In this document: piece after piece, positions 9,346 to 19,787 of the stretch
Layout of the letters: each line of letters opens with the position of its first letter
How positions within the stretch are numbered: position 1 is the first letter of the stretch
Source: Gigantopelta aegis
Lineage: Eukaryota; Mollusca; Gastropoda; Neomphalida; Peltospiridae
Reading direction: 5' to 3'
NCBI RefSeq assembly: GCF_016097555.1
Contig: NC_054703.1
Coordinates: 39,133,544-39,197,543, forward strand
DNA length: 64,000 nucleotides
Notes under the pieces: model-generated
What the model saw: only the letters and a program-made list of their open reading frames with translations
What the model was told of the DNA's origin: nothing
Database searches by the model: none
Made by a program: the position numbers and the translations under genes

Positions 9346-9800
9346 TTAGTCTGGGTCCCCCACACAAAAAAACTGCATATTTTGAAGATTTTATGAAACT
9401 TTCAGGGATTGAAGGTAACATATGTGGCTTCAATCTCAGAAGGGGTGCCCACTCATCCTGGCACTATTTTCAAGATGGCCGCCATTTTTCAAAATGGCCA
9501 CCGTTTTTCGAGGTGCGAACACTAAAAAATGATAGAAATAACCGATTTCAATTATTTTAGTGTCGATTCATATGTTTTTGACAACTCTAAAACTGAATAT
9601 TGAGTTTGTAATTTTGAAAATCCAACATGGCGACCCGTAGCGGCCATTTTCCAAGATGGCCGCCATTACTTTTGAAAAAATTAATAATTAACCGATTTAA
9701 CAATCGTGGTGTCGATTTACATGTTTTTGACCATAGTAAGACAGATTATGAGGTTTACAATTTGGAAAATCGAATATTGTGAACAGTAACGGCCACTTTC
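9346..9800 (+). repeat. Left terminal inverted repeat of the transposon
   Basis: Pairs with 12560-13033 on the opposite strand. It contains several copies of the word AAGATGGCCGCCATT or a close variant. Confidence 0.85.
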
Positions 9801-12518
9801 CGAACATTCACATTGGCAGTGGCAAAGAAGAGTGCATTTGAGTTGAGCTTTCTGCAGGAGCAAGCCCTCGAACATCCCTTCGTGCATCTGCACTTGACTA
9901 ACTCTTGACAAGATTTGCATGGTTCATCTAAAGTGGACCACTTAGGCTCCCAGTGACTATCAATTTTCTGCCATCCCAATTCCTTCGGACATGGGTATGT
10001 TGGTTCAGCTTCGCGTGACTGCCCCCAAACATGGCCAATTTGAAACGCTGCACGTAGGGTATGCTGTCGTAATTCTTCCTTCGTTGGAGGCAGACTTTCG
10101 AGTCATTTGTTCCCAATGGTGAACTGTTCTTTTCGGAGCATGTTGACCTCTGTTTGTTCAAGCATGTGAAGCGCTCTAAGTTCTTAAATACATCATCAGG
10201 TAACGAACGTAACACAGTAGATATACTGGTGAATGCCGACGTAACTGCTGGGAAAGCCTTCCACGTTTGCCAGGCTGTTTTCTTCCCTCTGCCAACAAAG
10301 GCAGACACAGTGTCACACCCACTATACGCGTGGAAGCCAGGAAGAGCTGAGCATATTTCGGTACCAATTTCACCAGCAATTCTATGTATAGGAATATTTC
10401 TATAGTTGTTGCCTGTTCCGAATAACAACAGTTATCGTAGTCCTATAGCATATAACTTGTTGAAGCTAGCTAAAGCAAGCACTAACACATCCGTATCTAC
10501 TGTCCGAATGCCTATCTTGGTTATTCCGTTTGTTACCATATCTGTTAGATGTACGAATATCCTGGTATCCGCCTCTTCATGCTTTACGGTGGGTGGAAGG
10601 GTTAATGCAGATGCTGACTGGTGTACACTGTTGTGGTCAATGGATACAACTGCCATCGTACTACCCATCCTTTCAACGGTTAAGGATACAAGTAAGTCAA
10701 ATAACTGTTGTTTGTTGTCTGAATTTCTGAGGAAATCCTTCCAACTTCTGGGCAGTGCACCTGATAACCGGACAACCATCTTCACCCCTGTACCCTGTTT
10801 CTGTCGCGTCTGCTCTTCCAAGCTATCTTTTACGTATGTATCCCAAACAACATCAAGACGGGTAGCATTAACCGTTGTAACTTGTTTGGTAAGATGAGGA
10901 GGAAATGTGTTCGAATAGTACTGGTCAAATGTTTTCAGTTCTTTTCCGGGGTGCAAGATGTTAACGAGTGCAGCTCCATCAATGATCAAACCATCACATG
11001 TGACACGGTTGCTTGCTGTGTTGTCAGCATTGTCTGGCACAGTTTCCAAAAGTCCGAGCAGGTCAGCTTTCTGCCCGAGATAGAGATCACCATCTGCAGA
11101 CAAGGCAGGAGGAAATGGCTGATTTTCATACTGAAAGAATGTATCTAGATCTAGCTGACGGTTCTGGCTGACGATGAACAATCTGGAGAACAACTCTACA
11201 TGCAATTTAAGGATACGGACATGTCCATCGGCCTTTGTGCGACGCTTCTTCTTACTCGCAAATACTGATAGATTTGTCCGAGTAATTGCTGCATCCAGTG
11301 GCTCTGATCTCCGAACAAATATTTCTTCTAGAAACTTGTTGTAACATTCCAGTCCAGTTGATTCTGCTCCGTTCATATTTTTCACGATGTCAGCTTCAAC
11401 GACGACCTTTGAGTCTAAGACGAATAGCTCTGAACTGTCATCACTGAATGGGTTACCAAACTTGTTGAATGGATCCCCGCACAGATTGAACTTTCTTCAA
11501 GAACTTCGTTTGAAAGGATCGATACTGCTCATGGTGTTTCGGATTTACAGAAGCAGAGTTCTTGTTGAGATCAACCTCGAATTCGTTGATAAGTTCACTC
11601 AGTAATGGTCCAACTATATTCCATCTACGTAAGGCATCATTGTCTGATAGCGTTGTTTTGCTCATGGGCTTGATCAATTCCAATCGCCGAAAATGGCCTA
11701 TAAGTTTTACAAATAGCAAAGTCTCCGGTGAGAAATCTTCGGTAGATGGCAGGTGCAGTAGTTTGGAGTTCGACATGGTATTTCACGTGTACCGAAAGCC
11801 AACGCGAGTAGTTTGGGTGGTCCATTACGAAAAACCATGGTAGCATCTTCTTCAGTGAAGTGAGGTATAAACGAAAGTTGCGTTGACGAATCGAGCGGAC
11901 AAATATGAAGAGAAGAGATATGAGCCAATACTTGAACAGTGGATGCTGTTTAGCTTCTTCCAAAAATCAATCTTCAAATGCAACTTGCTCGCCGTTTTCT
12001 TCGAACGCTTCTTCCGGCAGGATACCAAGTGAGGCCGCTGTTACTTGAAGCAGCTAAGCAGTTTTCTTGATGTGGGAAACTTTGATGCAGGCATCGACTT
12101 TGCTTTCTGTATAAATACCAGTTTGTACCAACACATCTTTCCATCCAATGACTCGCATGAATGCCTGTTCAATGTGTAACGAACCAAATACAAAGACGAA
12201 CTGTGTTTCACAATATTTCTCAGGCCAAGCCCACTGTATTAGTTTCGCCTTTGCAAAGAGCGGTTGGTCCATTGCGATCACAGGTACCTGGGAACCATTG
12301 GCATTACTAACTGCACGCTTGATCATATCCATACCGTGAACGATCATCGAAATAGAAGACGAGCCTTCCTGAAACAGTGGCATAAGGCAGGATATGGCCT
12401 TCATCAAGAGTGGCGTCTCTGACTTTGTTGCATGGTACGATACCAACTGACAGTAGCAAATTTCTAGAGATCTATTCTTAATGCTGACAAAAACAATATA
12501 GTTTGACACCAAAATCAT
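9717..12518 (-). pseudogene. Decayed transposon protein with PIN/FEN-like and CXC regions
   Basis: The minus strand encodes one long conserved protein in several broken frames. In order: an N-terminal region with VPVIAMDQPLF and FGSLHIEQAF (12054-12518); a region with VPWFF-like LPWFFVMDHPNYSRW and IGIDQAHEQNN (about 11640-11960); a long segment (10432-11385) ending HEEADTRIFVHLTD then TVDTDVLVLA; a shifted frame with ALPGFHAYSGCDTVSAFVGR (9928-10428); and a C-terminal Cys-rich part ELVKCRCTKGCSRACSCRK with LKCTLLCHC in the next frame. Breaks include an in-frame TAG near 12055, a TGA at a probable Trp codon near 11965, and shifts near 11450, 10430 and 9850. The D/E-rich plus GCD...G.GK pattern resembles the FEN1/PIN nuclease fold, and the last part resembles tesmin/TSO1 CXC; both are inferences from motif spacing. 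Similar uncharacterised proteins are common in invertebrate genomes. Not functional here. Confidence 0.7.
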
Positions 12519-12559
12519 TCAGTCTCAATAGTTATTCAAGTTCCCCAAAAATGACAGCC

Positions 12560-13033
12560 ATCTTGGAAAGTGGCCGTTACTGATCACAATATTCGATTTT
12601 CCAAATTTTAAACCTCATAATCTGTCTTACTATGGTCAAAAACATATAAATCGACACCAAGATTGTGAAAATTGGTTAATTATTTTAAACAATTTTAAAT
12701 AATGGTGGCCATCTTGGAAAATGGCCGCTACGGGTCGCCATGTTGGATTTTCGAAATTACAAACCCAATATTCAGTTTTAGAGTTGTCAAAAACATATGA
12801 ATCGACAATAAGATCATTGAAATCGGTTATTTCTATCACTTTTAGTGTTCGCACCTCAAAAAACGGTGGCTATTTTGAAAAAAATGGCGGCCATCTTGAA
12901 AATAGTGCCCGGATGAGTGGGCACCCCTTCTGAGATTGAAGCCATATATGTTACCTTGAATCCCTGAAAGTTTCATAAAATCTTCATAATATACAGTTTT
13001 CTTATGAAAATTGGTATCTGGGAGCCGGACTAA
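12560..13033 (-). repeat. Right terminal inverted repeat of the transposon
   Basis: Inverted copy of 9346-9800, with scattered substitutions and small indels. Confidence 0.85.
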
Positions 13034-13200
13034 GTGTGTTCGAACTCATGACCTGAACGCATAAAAACGTTCAAATTGCACTTTTATAGGTGTTGATTCT
13101 TGAAAAATAACTTACACCTAGAACAATAGTGTGACGTCACAGGTATGGATTAAGGGACATTATTTGGGGTTGAAACAAGAACATAATAATAATACATATT

Positions 13201-13272
<72 letters not shown>

Positions 13273-13358
13273 TTAATAATAATAATAATAATACGCCTTT
13301 CATTGGTTATTGTTATTTCATTTGTGACAGTGTTAAATTAAGTTTGTGTCTCTTTTAG

Positions 13359-13404
<46 letters not shown>

Positions 13405-13740
13405 AGGGGTGGGTGAGTGCTTGTCTTTTGGCGCGTACGTGTGTGCGTTATGTTTTTGTCTGTTTTTGTTTGTTTCTATAGGTGTGTTTTTTGTGTGTTT
13501 TTAATGTTATTAATATTACATTATGTTTTGTTGTGTATATGTTTGTATAGTTTATAACGTTCGACAACATATAAATGACTACACATTACATTAAACAATA
13601 TCAATAATTAATATGAACAGATGGACCACTGTTACAGTGCATAGCTCAAATGGTTAATTCACTAAATAAAATTAATCCATGGCAAATTAAAATGATTTCT
13701 TTTTAAAATGAAAAATATAAAATAAAATACAAACAGTTAG
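13034..13740. repeat. GPCR 3' flank (copy 2), middle segment
   Basis: Collinear with 976-1530 of copy 1. It contains an (AGT)n run at 13203-13272 and a (TG)n run at 13363-13405, and is bounded by the two large insertions. Confidence 0.85.
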
Positions 13741-13926
13741 CGCCAGTTAAGAGAAAAGTTGCCACCCTAATAGTTACTGATCAGAAACACAAACTTAGAA
13801 AGTAAAACACAACTTTACTTGACAAATACAAAAGGAGAAGGAAGAGTGAAAAACAAGGGCGATTACTTTCACCCAATACACCTAGGGAGATAACTCCAAC
13901 CAAGGTTGCCAACATAATATCTGGCG
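13741..13926 (-). repeat. 3' LTR
   Basis: Element is on minus, so this left copy is the 3' LTR. It is preceded (element sense) by a purine-rich tract. Confidence 0.9.
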
Positions 13927-13931
13927 TAACC

Positions 13932-13950
13932 ACTTTTTTTCTTCTTTTTG
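13932..13950 (-). promoter_or_regulatory. Polypurine tract
   Basis: On minus the sequence immediately upstream of the 3' LTR is AAAAAGAAGAAAAAAAG, a typical plus-strand primer site. Confidence 0.6.
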
Positions 13951-14170
13951 TTTTTGTACTGTTAATGTTAAGGTTAGAACTTACTGTCTGTAAGTATAAT
14001 AAATGTATGGTTACTATTAAAACAAAACACAAAATCGTCAAAATCGACGCGGTAGATGTTCTTGTCATTGGGGTCTGGAATAAAACATGGTAAACGATAG
14101 TTAAATGCAGATTCATGACACTGACACAGTATATTTCTATGTCGTGGTTAGAACAAAAACATGGTGAATG

Positions 14171-14749
14171 TTAGTTCAACACAAAATCCTTAAATCGACC
14201 TGGTAGATTTATTCGTCGTCGTGGTCTGGAGGGGAGTAGCGAGTCCTCCGTTGTTGTGTCCAGGATGTTGTCCAGTGATTGTGAAGGTATGTCTGGTAGA
14301 GGCGAGGCGATCTCAGTTGGAATTGGAGGAAGATCATAACTTGTGTCAACGTCAGGATCTGGGGGTGTTTCATCATCATTATCTGTGTCACCGGAAGTAC
14401 ACTGTGGAATTTGACATGTCTTGTTTGGTACTAGGTAACACTCAGAATGTTTAACACGATAACAGTTATTTCTAAGTTGTGATCCAACAAATTTGCGGAT
14501 GTCGCACCATGGCCCGTCAATGTTCACAACAAGATATCGATTACGTGCACATGTCTTATTTCTGTCACAATACAGATACACTAAATCTCCAATGTGTACT
14601 GAAGGCATGGTTGATTGGATTCCTTTAGGAGTTTTGGATAATTCACTGTGTGGGTGGTTTGATAATCTGGCGGAGTGTTGGTCTGTAATAAGTTGTTGGT
14701 CAGAAAGGGGTAATTGGCTGCTTGTGAATTGGTCTCTCTGAGTCCACAT
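14171..14749 (-). pseudogene. Integrase C-terminal part after in-frame stop
   Basis: Continues the same reading frame as the ORF at 14813-18976 after a single TAG. It contains a small beta-barrel-like region (VHIGDLVYLYCDRN) and an Asp/Pro-rich linker, and ends RPRRRINLPGRF shortly before the 3' LTR region. It gives the integrase C-terminal domain, which normally aids DNA binding and target choice. Confidence 0.75.
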
Positions 14750-14812
14750 TTCACGAGATGATACGCCACGGTTTCGAATGCGGGAATTGAGACTAGCGAC
14801 TGCTATGGCTAA

Positions 14813-17800
14813 CTAGGTAGGAGTAACAGGACCACGAGTAGGATCTTGATGACGGAGTTCATTTTCCAGTTCTTGTATTGCTCTTTCAGCAACTGGGTTT
14901 TTGTTTATGTTCTTGACCCGACCGATTTCAAGAGTGATTCTGTGTTTGTGTAGGAAACTGTCATTTGCCAGCGCGAGAAAGCCTGGAGCAGGATCTGTGC
15001 GGATGACTGCTGGGGGTCCGTCAAGAGGGCGTAATTCTATGCACAAACGAATCAATGCCTGTCGGATGACATCACTACGTTCATTATCAATCAGACAGGC
15101 GACTGTAAAGGCTGTAACACATTCCCTCACAATTATGATGACTTGGCGTTCTCGTTTAAGTATATCCGCAGCAAAGAGACTGCCTACAGTCTCAGGTGGA
15201 TTACTTGAACTTTGTTCGACAATGGTAGATGGAGTCTTGCGCAGAGCAGCACACTGATGGCAGTTATTGGATACAGAGTCAATGGAACGATCCATGTCAA
15301 GCGCAAAGAAGTATCTTTGAACTACCTTCTTTAGTTGAAATGCTGATGGGTGATTCAACTGAATATGTAAAGCATTGAGGAGACCTTCTAGAACTTGTCG
15401 GGGAACAACAATACATTCTCGTGTGGGGAATAGTGGATCAGTTCGCTTTACGACGAGGAGACCATCTTTGGCAATGGTTACCGTATTGATGTAACGTTTA
15501 ACATCTTTGATGTTGGTGAGCTTCTTCGAAGGGCGAGTACCTTGAATCAGGTGAGAATGGGTACGCCGTAAATCCTTGCACTCTTCTTGTAGTGAGTGCC
15601 AAGTTGATCTTGTGGTGAAGGGTATCCGAGTCTTACCTGATAGTATGTCATCTATGAGAATGTGTCGAACAACAGAATTTTCAGTTTCTTGGATGAAAGT
15701 ACATATTTGACACGATTCATTGTGACACTCTGGAGCATTTCGGCTAGCAAAGTCTGATGGGATATTTGCATTACCAGCTAGATGACGGACGGAGGCTTGA
15801 AATCTGCTGACTGTAGATAGAAAAGTTGAAACCCGAGGACTTGCTGAAAATTCGCCACGGCATAACTTCTCAAAAGCAAGGACGCAAGGTTTGTTGTCAG
15901 TGAGGATGATAGGTTTCAGACTGGACTGGATGATATAAGGACTGAAGTGTTTTGTGGCAGCGGCAATTGACAGCGCTTCAATTTCACATGGTAACCATGT
16001 GATTTGACGTGGTCTGAGTTTTGCGCTGAAGAATCCTGCAACGCGAGGTTGATTGCGGCGAGTTACATACAAGGTTGCTCCTATGCCTGGATCCTTAACA
16101 GCTCCATCTGTAACAATCCAAAGTTGGTCTTTTGGGTTTGGGAGAACGATTGCTTTGTTTGACGAGAGCATTGTCTGGGCATGAGAAAAGGCATCATGAA
16201 GGTCATTGCTCCAAACTATTTCATCTTTTGACTGACGACCTGCGACAATATCATCAAAAGGGGCAAGGATCTTCGAACAGCCGGGTATAACGCGGGCGAG
16301 AATTTTGTATGCACGAATGAATGAGCGCAAACCATAGACTGTGTTGGGAGGTGAACACGACGCTAAAGTAGCGATGCGGTGAGGACTAGCCTGAATACAG
16401 CCTTGTTGCCAATTCCATCCTAAGATTGTGGTTGATTGTGGAGTGATTATTGTTTTGTGTGCTGACAGTCTTAAGTTGTTGTGTCGAAGGGCTGTCAACA
16501 ACCGACGCCAAGTGTTGATTAATTCTTCAGGGGTATTTCCGCCACAATACAAGTCATCAGCGAATTTAGTGACAACCCCTTCCGTCAATAAATCTCCCAG
16601 AACTCTACACATAAGTTCCTCTAGTGCAGTTTCTGAACCTGGCATACCCATTGCCGATCGGGTGTATACACGGATACCGCGAAACGGAGTAGCGACGCCA
16701 CAATACTTCATGGAATTCTTGTCAAGTGGTATTTGAGAGAAAGCGCTGGACAGATCAGTGGTAATAATATATTTCCATTGACCGATTTGTCTCAATGTTG
16801 AATCTACATCGGGTAACAGGGACGGCTGAGGTTTGGTGTAACGACCAACATCACCGAATGATGTGACCAGGCGATGGCCGCCTGATGGCTTTCTGACAAG
16901 GAAGGAAGGGTTAACGTATTCAACCTTGATACCTGCATCTTCAGGACGTTTGAAAACTCCCTTGTCCTCGAGGTCGTCGAACATCTGTTGAAGTTCTCCG
17001 AGTTGCTTTCTGGAGTACTGGGGTACTCTTCCCTTCCTCTGAGGAGGTTGTACTGGACCCATGTTAACTACTGCTTGGAATGGACCACTGGCGCCATTAT
17101 AGCATTCTATGGAAGGGTCAAATACATCATCATATTCCTGAACTAGAGCACTGATTTCCTTTCTGATTTCTGGAGAGAGAATATGGTGAGGGTCTATTTG
17201 AATTTGGTCTGAGAACTTGCCATATGACTGTGATTTGATATTTGTTCTGGGGAGATGTGGTTTGTCACTGACATTGTCAACTTCTGGGATGAATACTGGT
17301 CGAATCTGGCAAAAATGTTCGTTTTTCCTCAGGAGTTGTGGACTGTCGGTTGTGTTTGGTATGCGAATTCTCCCCGAAACACTTTGGAGCAGACTGTGTG
17401 GAGGCCATGTTTTGGCGTGTGTAGCATGAATGTTATCGGTTCGTGGTTCTACAGCATATAAATCATCTTGAAGTGCATAGTCATCAGGCACTGGTATTTC
17501 AACATAGTCACCGGGCCACACTGTGGTAGTAGTGGGTAGTGCTCTGAGTACACAAGCTCGGCGAATGGTGTGTTGATCCTTTGTTTCGGATATAGAGCCA
17601 TAGTGAACAAGTGTACCATCTTTAAGACTTATCTGACGCCTTGCAGGTCGAATGCCGATGTCGTTACTTTCCATAAATGGTGTCCCAGCAAGTATGTCTA
17701 CGTCTAGTTGTTCCACGATCAAGCCTTCAAAATGGAATTCCTTATCTCCCCAAGAGAAAGTGGCAGTAGTTTCTCCAATCACATGCAAGGGAGATGAGCC

Positions 17801-18976
17801 ATCTGCTTGATGAGCTGATTGTGATGTTTTCTTGATGTGAAATCCCAATGCTTGTGCAGTTGATAACCTGACCATGTTTCCAGTGGCGCCGGTGTCAAGA
17901 GTTACTCGAACATTGTTATGTTTGTAAAACACATTTATGTAGGGTGACTGTTTGATCTGTACTCTCAGTGTAGAAGCACTAGAAGACTGGTGAGATTCAG
18001 ATGGCGATTCATTTTGTTCGTCGTCATCAGTGTCTGCAGAGTCCTGGTTGTCAGCTATGTTGATTATTTGTCGAGCTTTTAGAAGGAATTTGCGATCACT
18101 TTCAGGAAGGTGTTTGCAACGGCTCAGGAAATGATCATAGGAACGGTCTGCTGCTTTGCATATGGGGCATACTTTGGATGGCATCCGACAGGTAAAATGC
18201 CTAGCCTGTTGGTGTCTGGGTATTTGTTGCGACCGCCATGCTGAAGAGCGCATGACCTTTGCATCTTCAGATGTGCGTAATTCATCGATTAATGACGGCA
18301 AAGCTTGTGATATTTCTGGCTTGATTGATGCTAAAGTTCTTGATCTAAGTTCTGTGCCATACCTTTGTTCGATAAGTCTAGGTAGGTCTTTATTGATAAG
18401 TCTCAGCCACTGCAGAACAATGAAGTTCTCAAGAGATGGAGACATTTCCTCATCTTCAGCAATCTGGTCACCATGGTGACTGATGCCACTGTCATGTGTG
18501 AGTAGATTGTCTTCTACAAATGCAGTTAGGCGCTGAAAGAGATCTTCCGGTCTTTCCTCTGGCTGTAGTTGAATTTCATCAAAATCCAGAAAATGATCCC
18601 CGGTGGATTGGAAGCCAAAATGTAGGCGTATTGACTGCCAGATGCAAGGCAGAGATGTGGATGTTTTGATTATCGTGTTGCGAGATATGATGGGGCAATA
18701 ATTTGCAATTTGTCCCAACATCAAGTCTAAGTAGTTGCTTTTTTGTTGAGCTGTCAGATGCTGTCTTACTGGGATATGTTCACCATCGTCAGCGAAACCT
18801 CTTGTGGGTTCTGCACCGGACTTCTTATCCCACGTATATCCATCGGCCAGGAAACGGCTGAAGTTGGGATCGAGTGACAACGTGTACACTATATTTTGAC
18901 GCCAGTTTTCGAATGAATTTACTGTTTCTACTTTTGTTAGAGACCATTGTTTTGGAGCGCGGTGTGTCTGTGCCAT
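14813..18976 (-). CDS. Gag-pol polyprotein of LTR retrotransposon (interrupted by TAG)
   Basis: 1387 codons. In order: a Gag-like N-terminal region (about 1-240); a Cys/His knuckle [18 protein letters not shown] near 270; a retropepsin-type aspartic protease [11 protein letters not shown] near 358; reverse transcriptase with [14 protein letters not shown] and the catalytic FADDLY variant of YxDD; a connection/RNase H region with [17 protein letters not shown]; and integrase with an HHCC zinc region (CHQCAAL) and the core D...D...E ([25 protein letters not shown]). Order PR-RT-RH-IN is that of Ty3/Gypsy-type elements. A TAG at 14813-14815 cuts the integrase before its C-terminal domain, which stays open in the same frame. 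LTRs differ at two sites, so the copy is young. Confidence 0.9.
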   Translation of the reverse strand: MAQTHRAPKQWSLTKVETVNSFENWRQNIVYTLSLDPNFSRFLADGYTWDKKSGAEPTRGFADDGEHIPVRQHLTAQQKSNYLDLMLGQIANYCPIISRNTIIKTSTSLPCIWQSIRLHFGFQSTGDHFLDFDEIQLQPEERPEDLFQRLTAFVEDNLLTHDSGISHHGDQIAEDEEMSPSLENFIVLQWLRLINKDLPRLIEQRYGTELRSRTLASIKPEISQALPSLIDELRTSEDAKVMRSSAWRSQQIPRHQQARHFTCRMPSKVCPICKAADRSYDHFLSRCKHLPESDRKFLLKARQIINIADNQDSADTDDDEQNESPSESHQSSSASTLRVQIKQSPYINVFYKHNNVRVTLDTGATGNMVRLSTAQALGFHIKKTSQSAHQADGSSPLHVIGETTATFSWGDKEFHFEGLIVEQLDVDILAGTPFMESNDIGIRPARRQISLKDGTLVHYGSISETKDQHTIRRACVLRALPTTTTVWPGDYVEIPVPDDYALQDDLYAVEPRTDNIHATHAKTWPPHSLLQSVSGRIRIPNTTDSPQLLRKNEHFCQIRPVFIPEVDNVSDKPHLPRTNIKSQSYGKFSDQIQIDPHHILSPEIRKEISALVQEYDDVFDPSIECYNGASGPFQAVVNMGPVQPPQRKGRVPQYSRKQLGELQQMFDDLEDKGVFKRPEDAGIKVEYVNPSFLVRKPSGGHRLVTSFGDVGRYTKPQPSLLPDVDSTLRQIGQWKYIITTDLSSAFSQIPLDKNSMKYCGVATPFRGIRVYTRSAMGMPGSETALEELMCRVLGDLLTEGVVTKFADDLYCGGNTPEELINTWRRLLTALRHNNLRLSAHKTIITPQSTTILGWNWQQGCIQASPHRIATLASCSPPNTVYGLRSFIRAYKILARVIPGCSKILAPFDDIVAGRQSKDEIVWSNDLHDAFSHAQTMLSSNKAIVLPNPKDQLWIVTDGAVKDPGIGATLYVTRRNQPRVAGFFSAKLRPRQITWLPCEIEALSIAAATKHFSPYIIQSSLKPIILTDNKPCVLAFEKLCRGEFSASPRVSTFLSTVSRFQASVRHLAGNANIPSDFASRNAPECHNESCQICTFIQETENSVVRHILIDDILSGKTRIPFTTRSTWHSLQEECKDLRRTHSHLIQGTRPSKKLTNIKDVKRYINTVTIAKDGLLVVKRTDPLFPTRECIVVPRQVLEGLLNALHIQLNHPSAFQLKKVVQRYFFALDMDRSIDSVSNNCHQCAALRKTPSTIVEQSSSNPPETVGSLFAADILKRERQVIIIVRECVTAFTVACLIDNERSDVIRQALIRLCIELRPLDGPPAVIRTDPAPGFLALANDSFLHKHRITLEIGRVKNINKNPVAERAIQELENELRHQDPTRGPVTPT

Positions 18977-19116
18977 GGTGTGTTGGTGTTGTAGAACTAC
19001 GACGAAAGAATGTGTGTTACAGGCGAGCTAAACGTCGAACCGATCAGCTACGTGACGTAGTAAAACTATACAGGACAGCTTACGAGAAAGTCTGCTTGTG
19101 TTCAGACGCGTGGTTT

Positions 19117-19134
19117 CGATACCTGCTGCCACCA
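19117..19134 (-). promoter_or_regulatory. Primer-binding site
   Basis: Directly after the 5' LTR on minus: TGGTGGCAGCAGGTATCG. It starts TGG as expected for pairing with a tRNA CCA end. The donor tRNA was not identified. Confidence 0.6.
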
Positions 19135-19320
19135 CGCCAGTTAAGAGAAAAGTTGCCACCCTAATAGTTACTGATCAGAAACACAAACTTAGAAAGTAAA
19201 ACACAACTTTACTTGACAAATACAAAAGGAGAAGAAAGAGTGAAAAACAAGGGCGATTACTTTCACCAAATACACCTAGGGAGATAACTCCAACCAAGGT
19301 TGCCAACATAATATCTGGCG
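19135..19320 (-). repeat. 5' LTR
   Basis: Element is on minus, so the right copy is the 5' LTR. It differs from the other LTR at two positions. Confidence 0.9.
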
Positions 19321-19787
19321 TAGAGAAAGGAAGGGAGATAAATCCATATTTCGAACTACAGTTTAGCAAAGGTTGTTTGTTAGTTTTCGGGGTTTTTTTG
19401 TGTGGGGTTATTTTTTGGGGGGGACTTGTTTGGGTTTTGTTTTGTTGTTGTTGTGATTGTTGTTGTTTTTTGGGGGTTTTTTTTTGGGGGGGTCTTTTTT
19501 TGTGTGTGTGGTTTTATTTTTTGTTGTTGTTAGTTTTGTTTGTGTTTGTGTTTGTTTATTTTATTGTGTATTTTGTTTGTTTGTTTGTTTCTTTCTTTTG
19601 TTTGTTAGTTGTTTTTTGTTGTTGTATTTGTTGTTGTTGTTGTTATTTTTGTTGTTTTTTGGGGGGGTTTAGGGGAGGGTTTATGTGTGTGTGTGGGGGG
19701 GGGGTTTGGGGGGGATAAATAATTTTATTATGCTTGTTAACAGTCATCACAATTTATAACAGGACCGTAACTGATATATCTGTAAAG
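19321..19787. repeat. GPCR 3' flank (copy 2), proximal segment
   Basis: Collinear with 1525-1887 of copy 1. It includes a G/T-rich tract at 19375-19715. A minus-strand AATAAA at 19724-19729, about 60 bp past the receptor stop codon, is a plausible poly-A signal. Confidence 0.8.

Larger units (their letters stand above)
9346..13033 (-). mobile_element. DNA transposon with ~460-bp terminal inverted repeats
   Basis: The ends are inverted copies: left TTAGTCTGGGTCCC, right (minus strand) TTAGTCCGGCTCCC. The inverted match continues with GAAACTTTCAGGGATT, AGAAGGGGTGCCCACTCATC and beyond to about 9800 and 12560. The uninterrupted sequence exists at 953-1010 (GTTATGTCAGTAGTGGTTTC), which places the insertion at about 9345/13034. 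The exact target duplication is short or degraded and could not be fixed. The interior carries one decayed coding region on minus. Family assignment is unresolved. Confidence 0.85.
13741..19320 (-). mobile_element. LTR retrotransposon with 186-bp LTRs (5.6 kb)
   Basis: Direct repeats of 186 bp at 13741-13926 and 19135-19320 differ at two positions. Both begin CGCCAG and end CTGGCG. Flanks are GTTAG on the left and TAGAG on the right. The uninterrupted site in the duplicate reads CAGTTAGAGACAGG near 1525, giving a 3-bp TAG duplication. The minus strand carries gag-protease-RT-RNase H-integrase in one frame broken by one stop. The Ty3/Gypsy-type order is seen; the lineage is not assigned. Confidence 0.9.
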
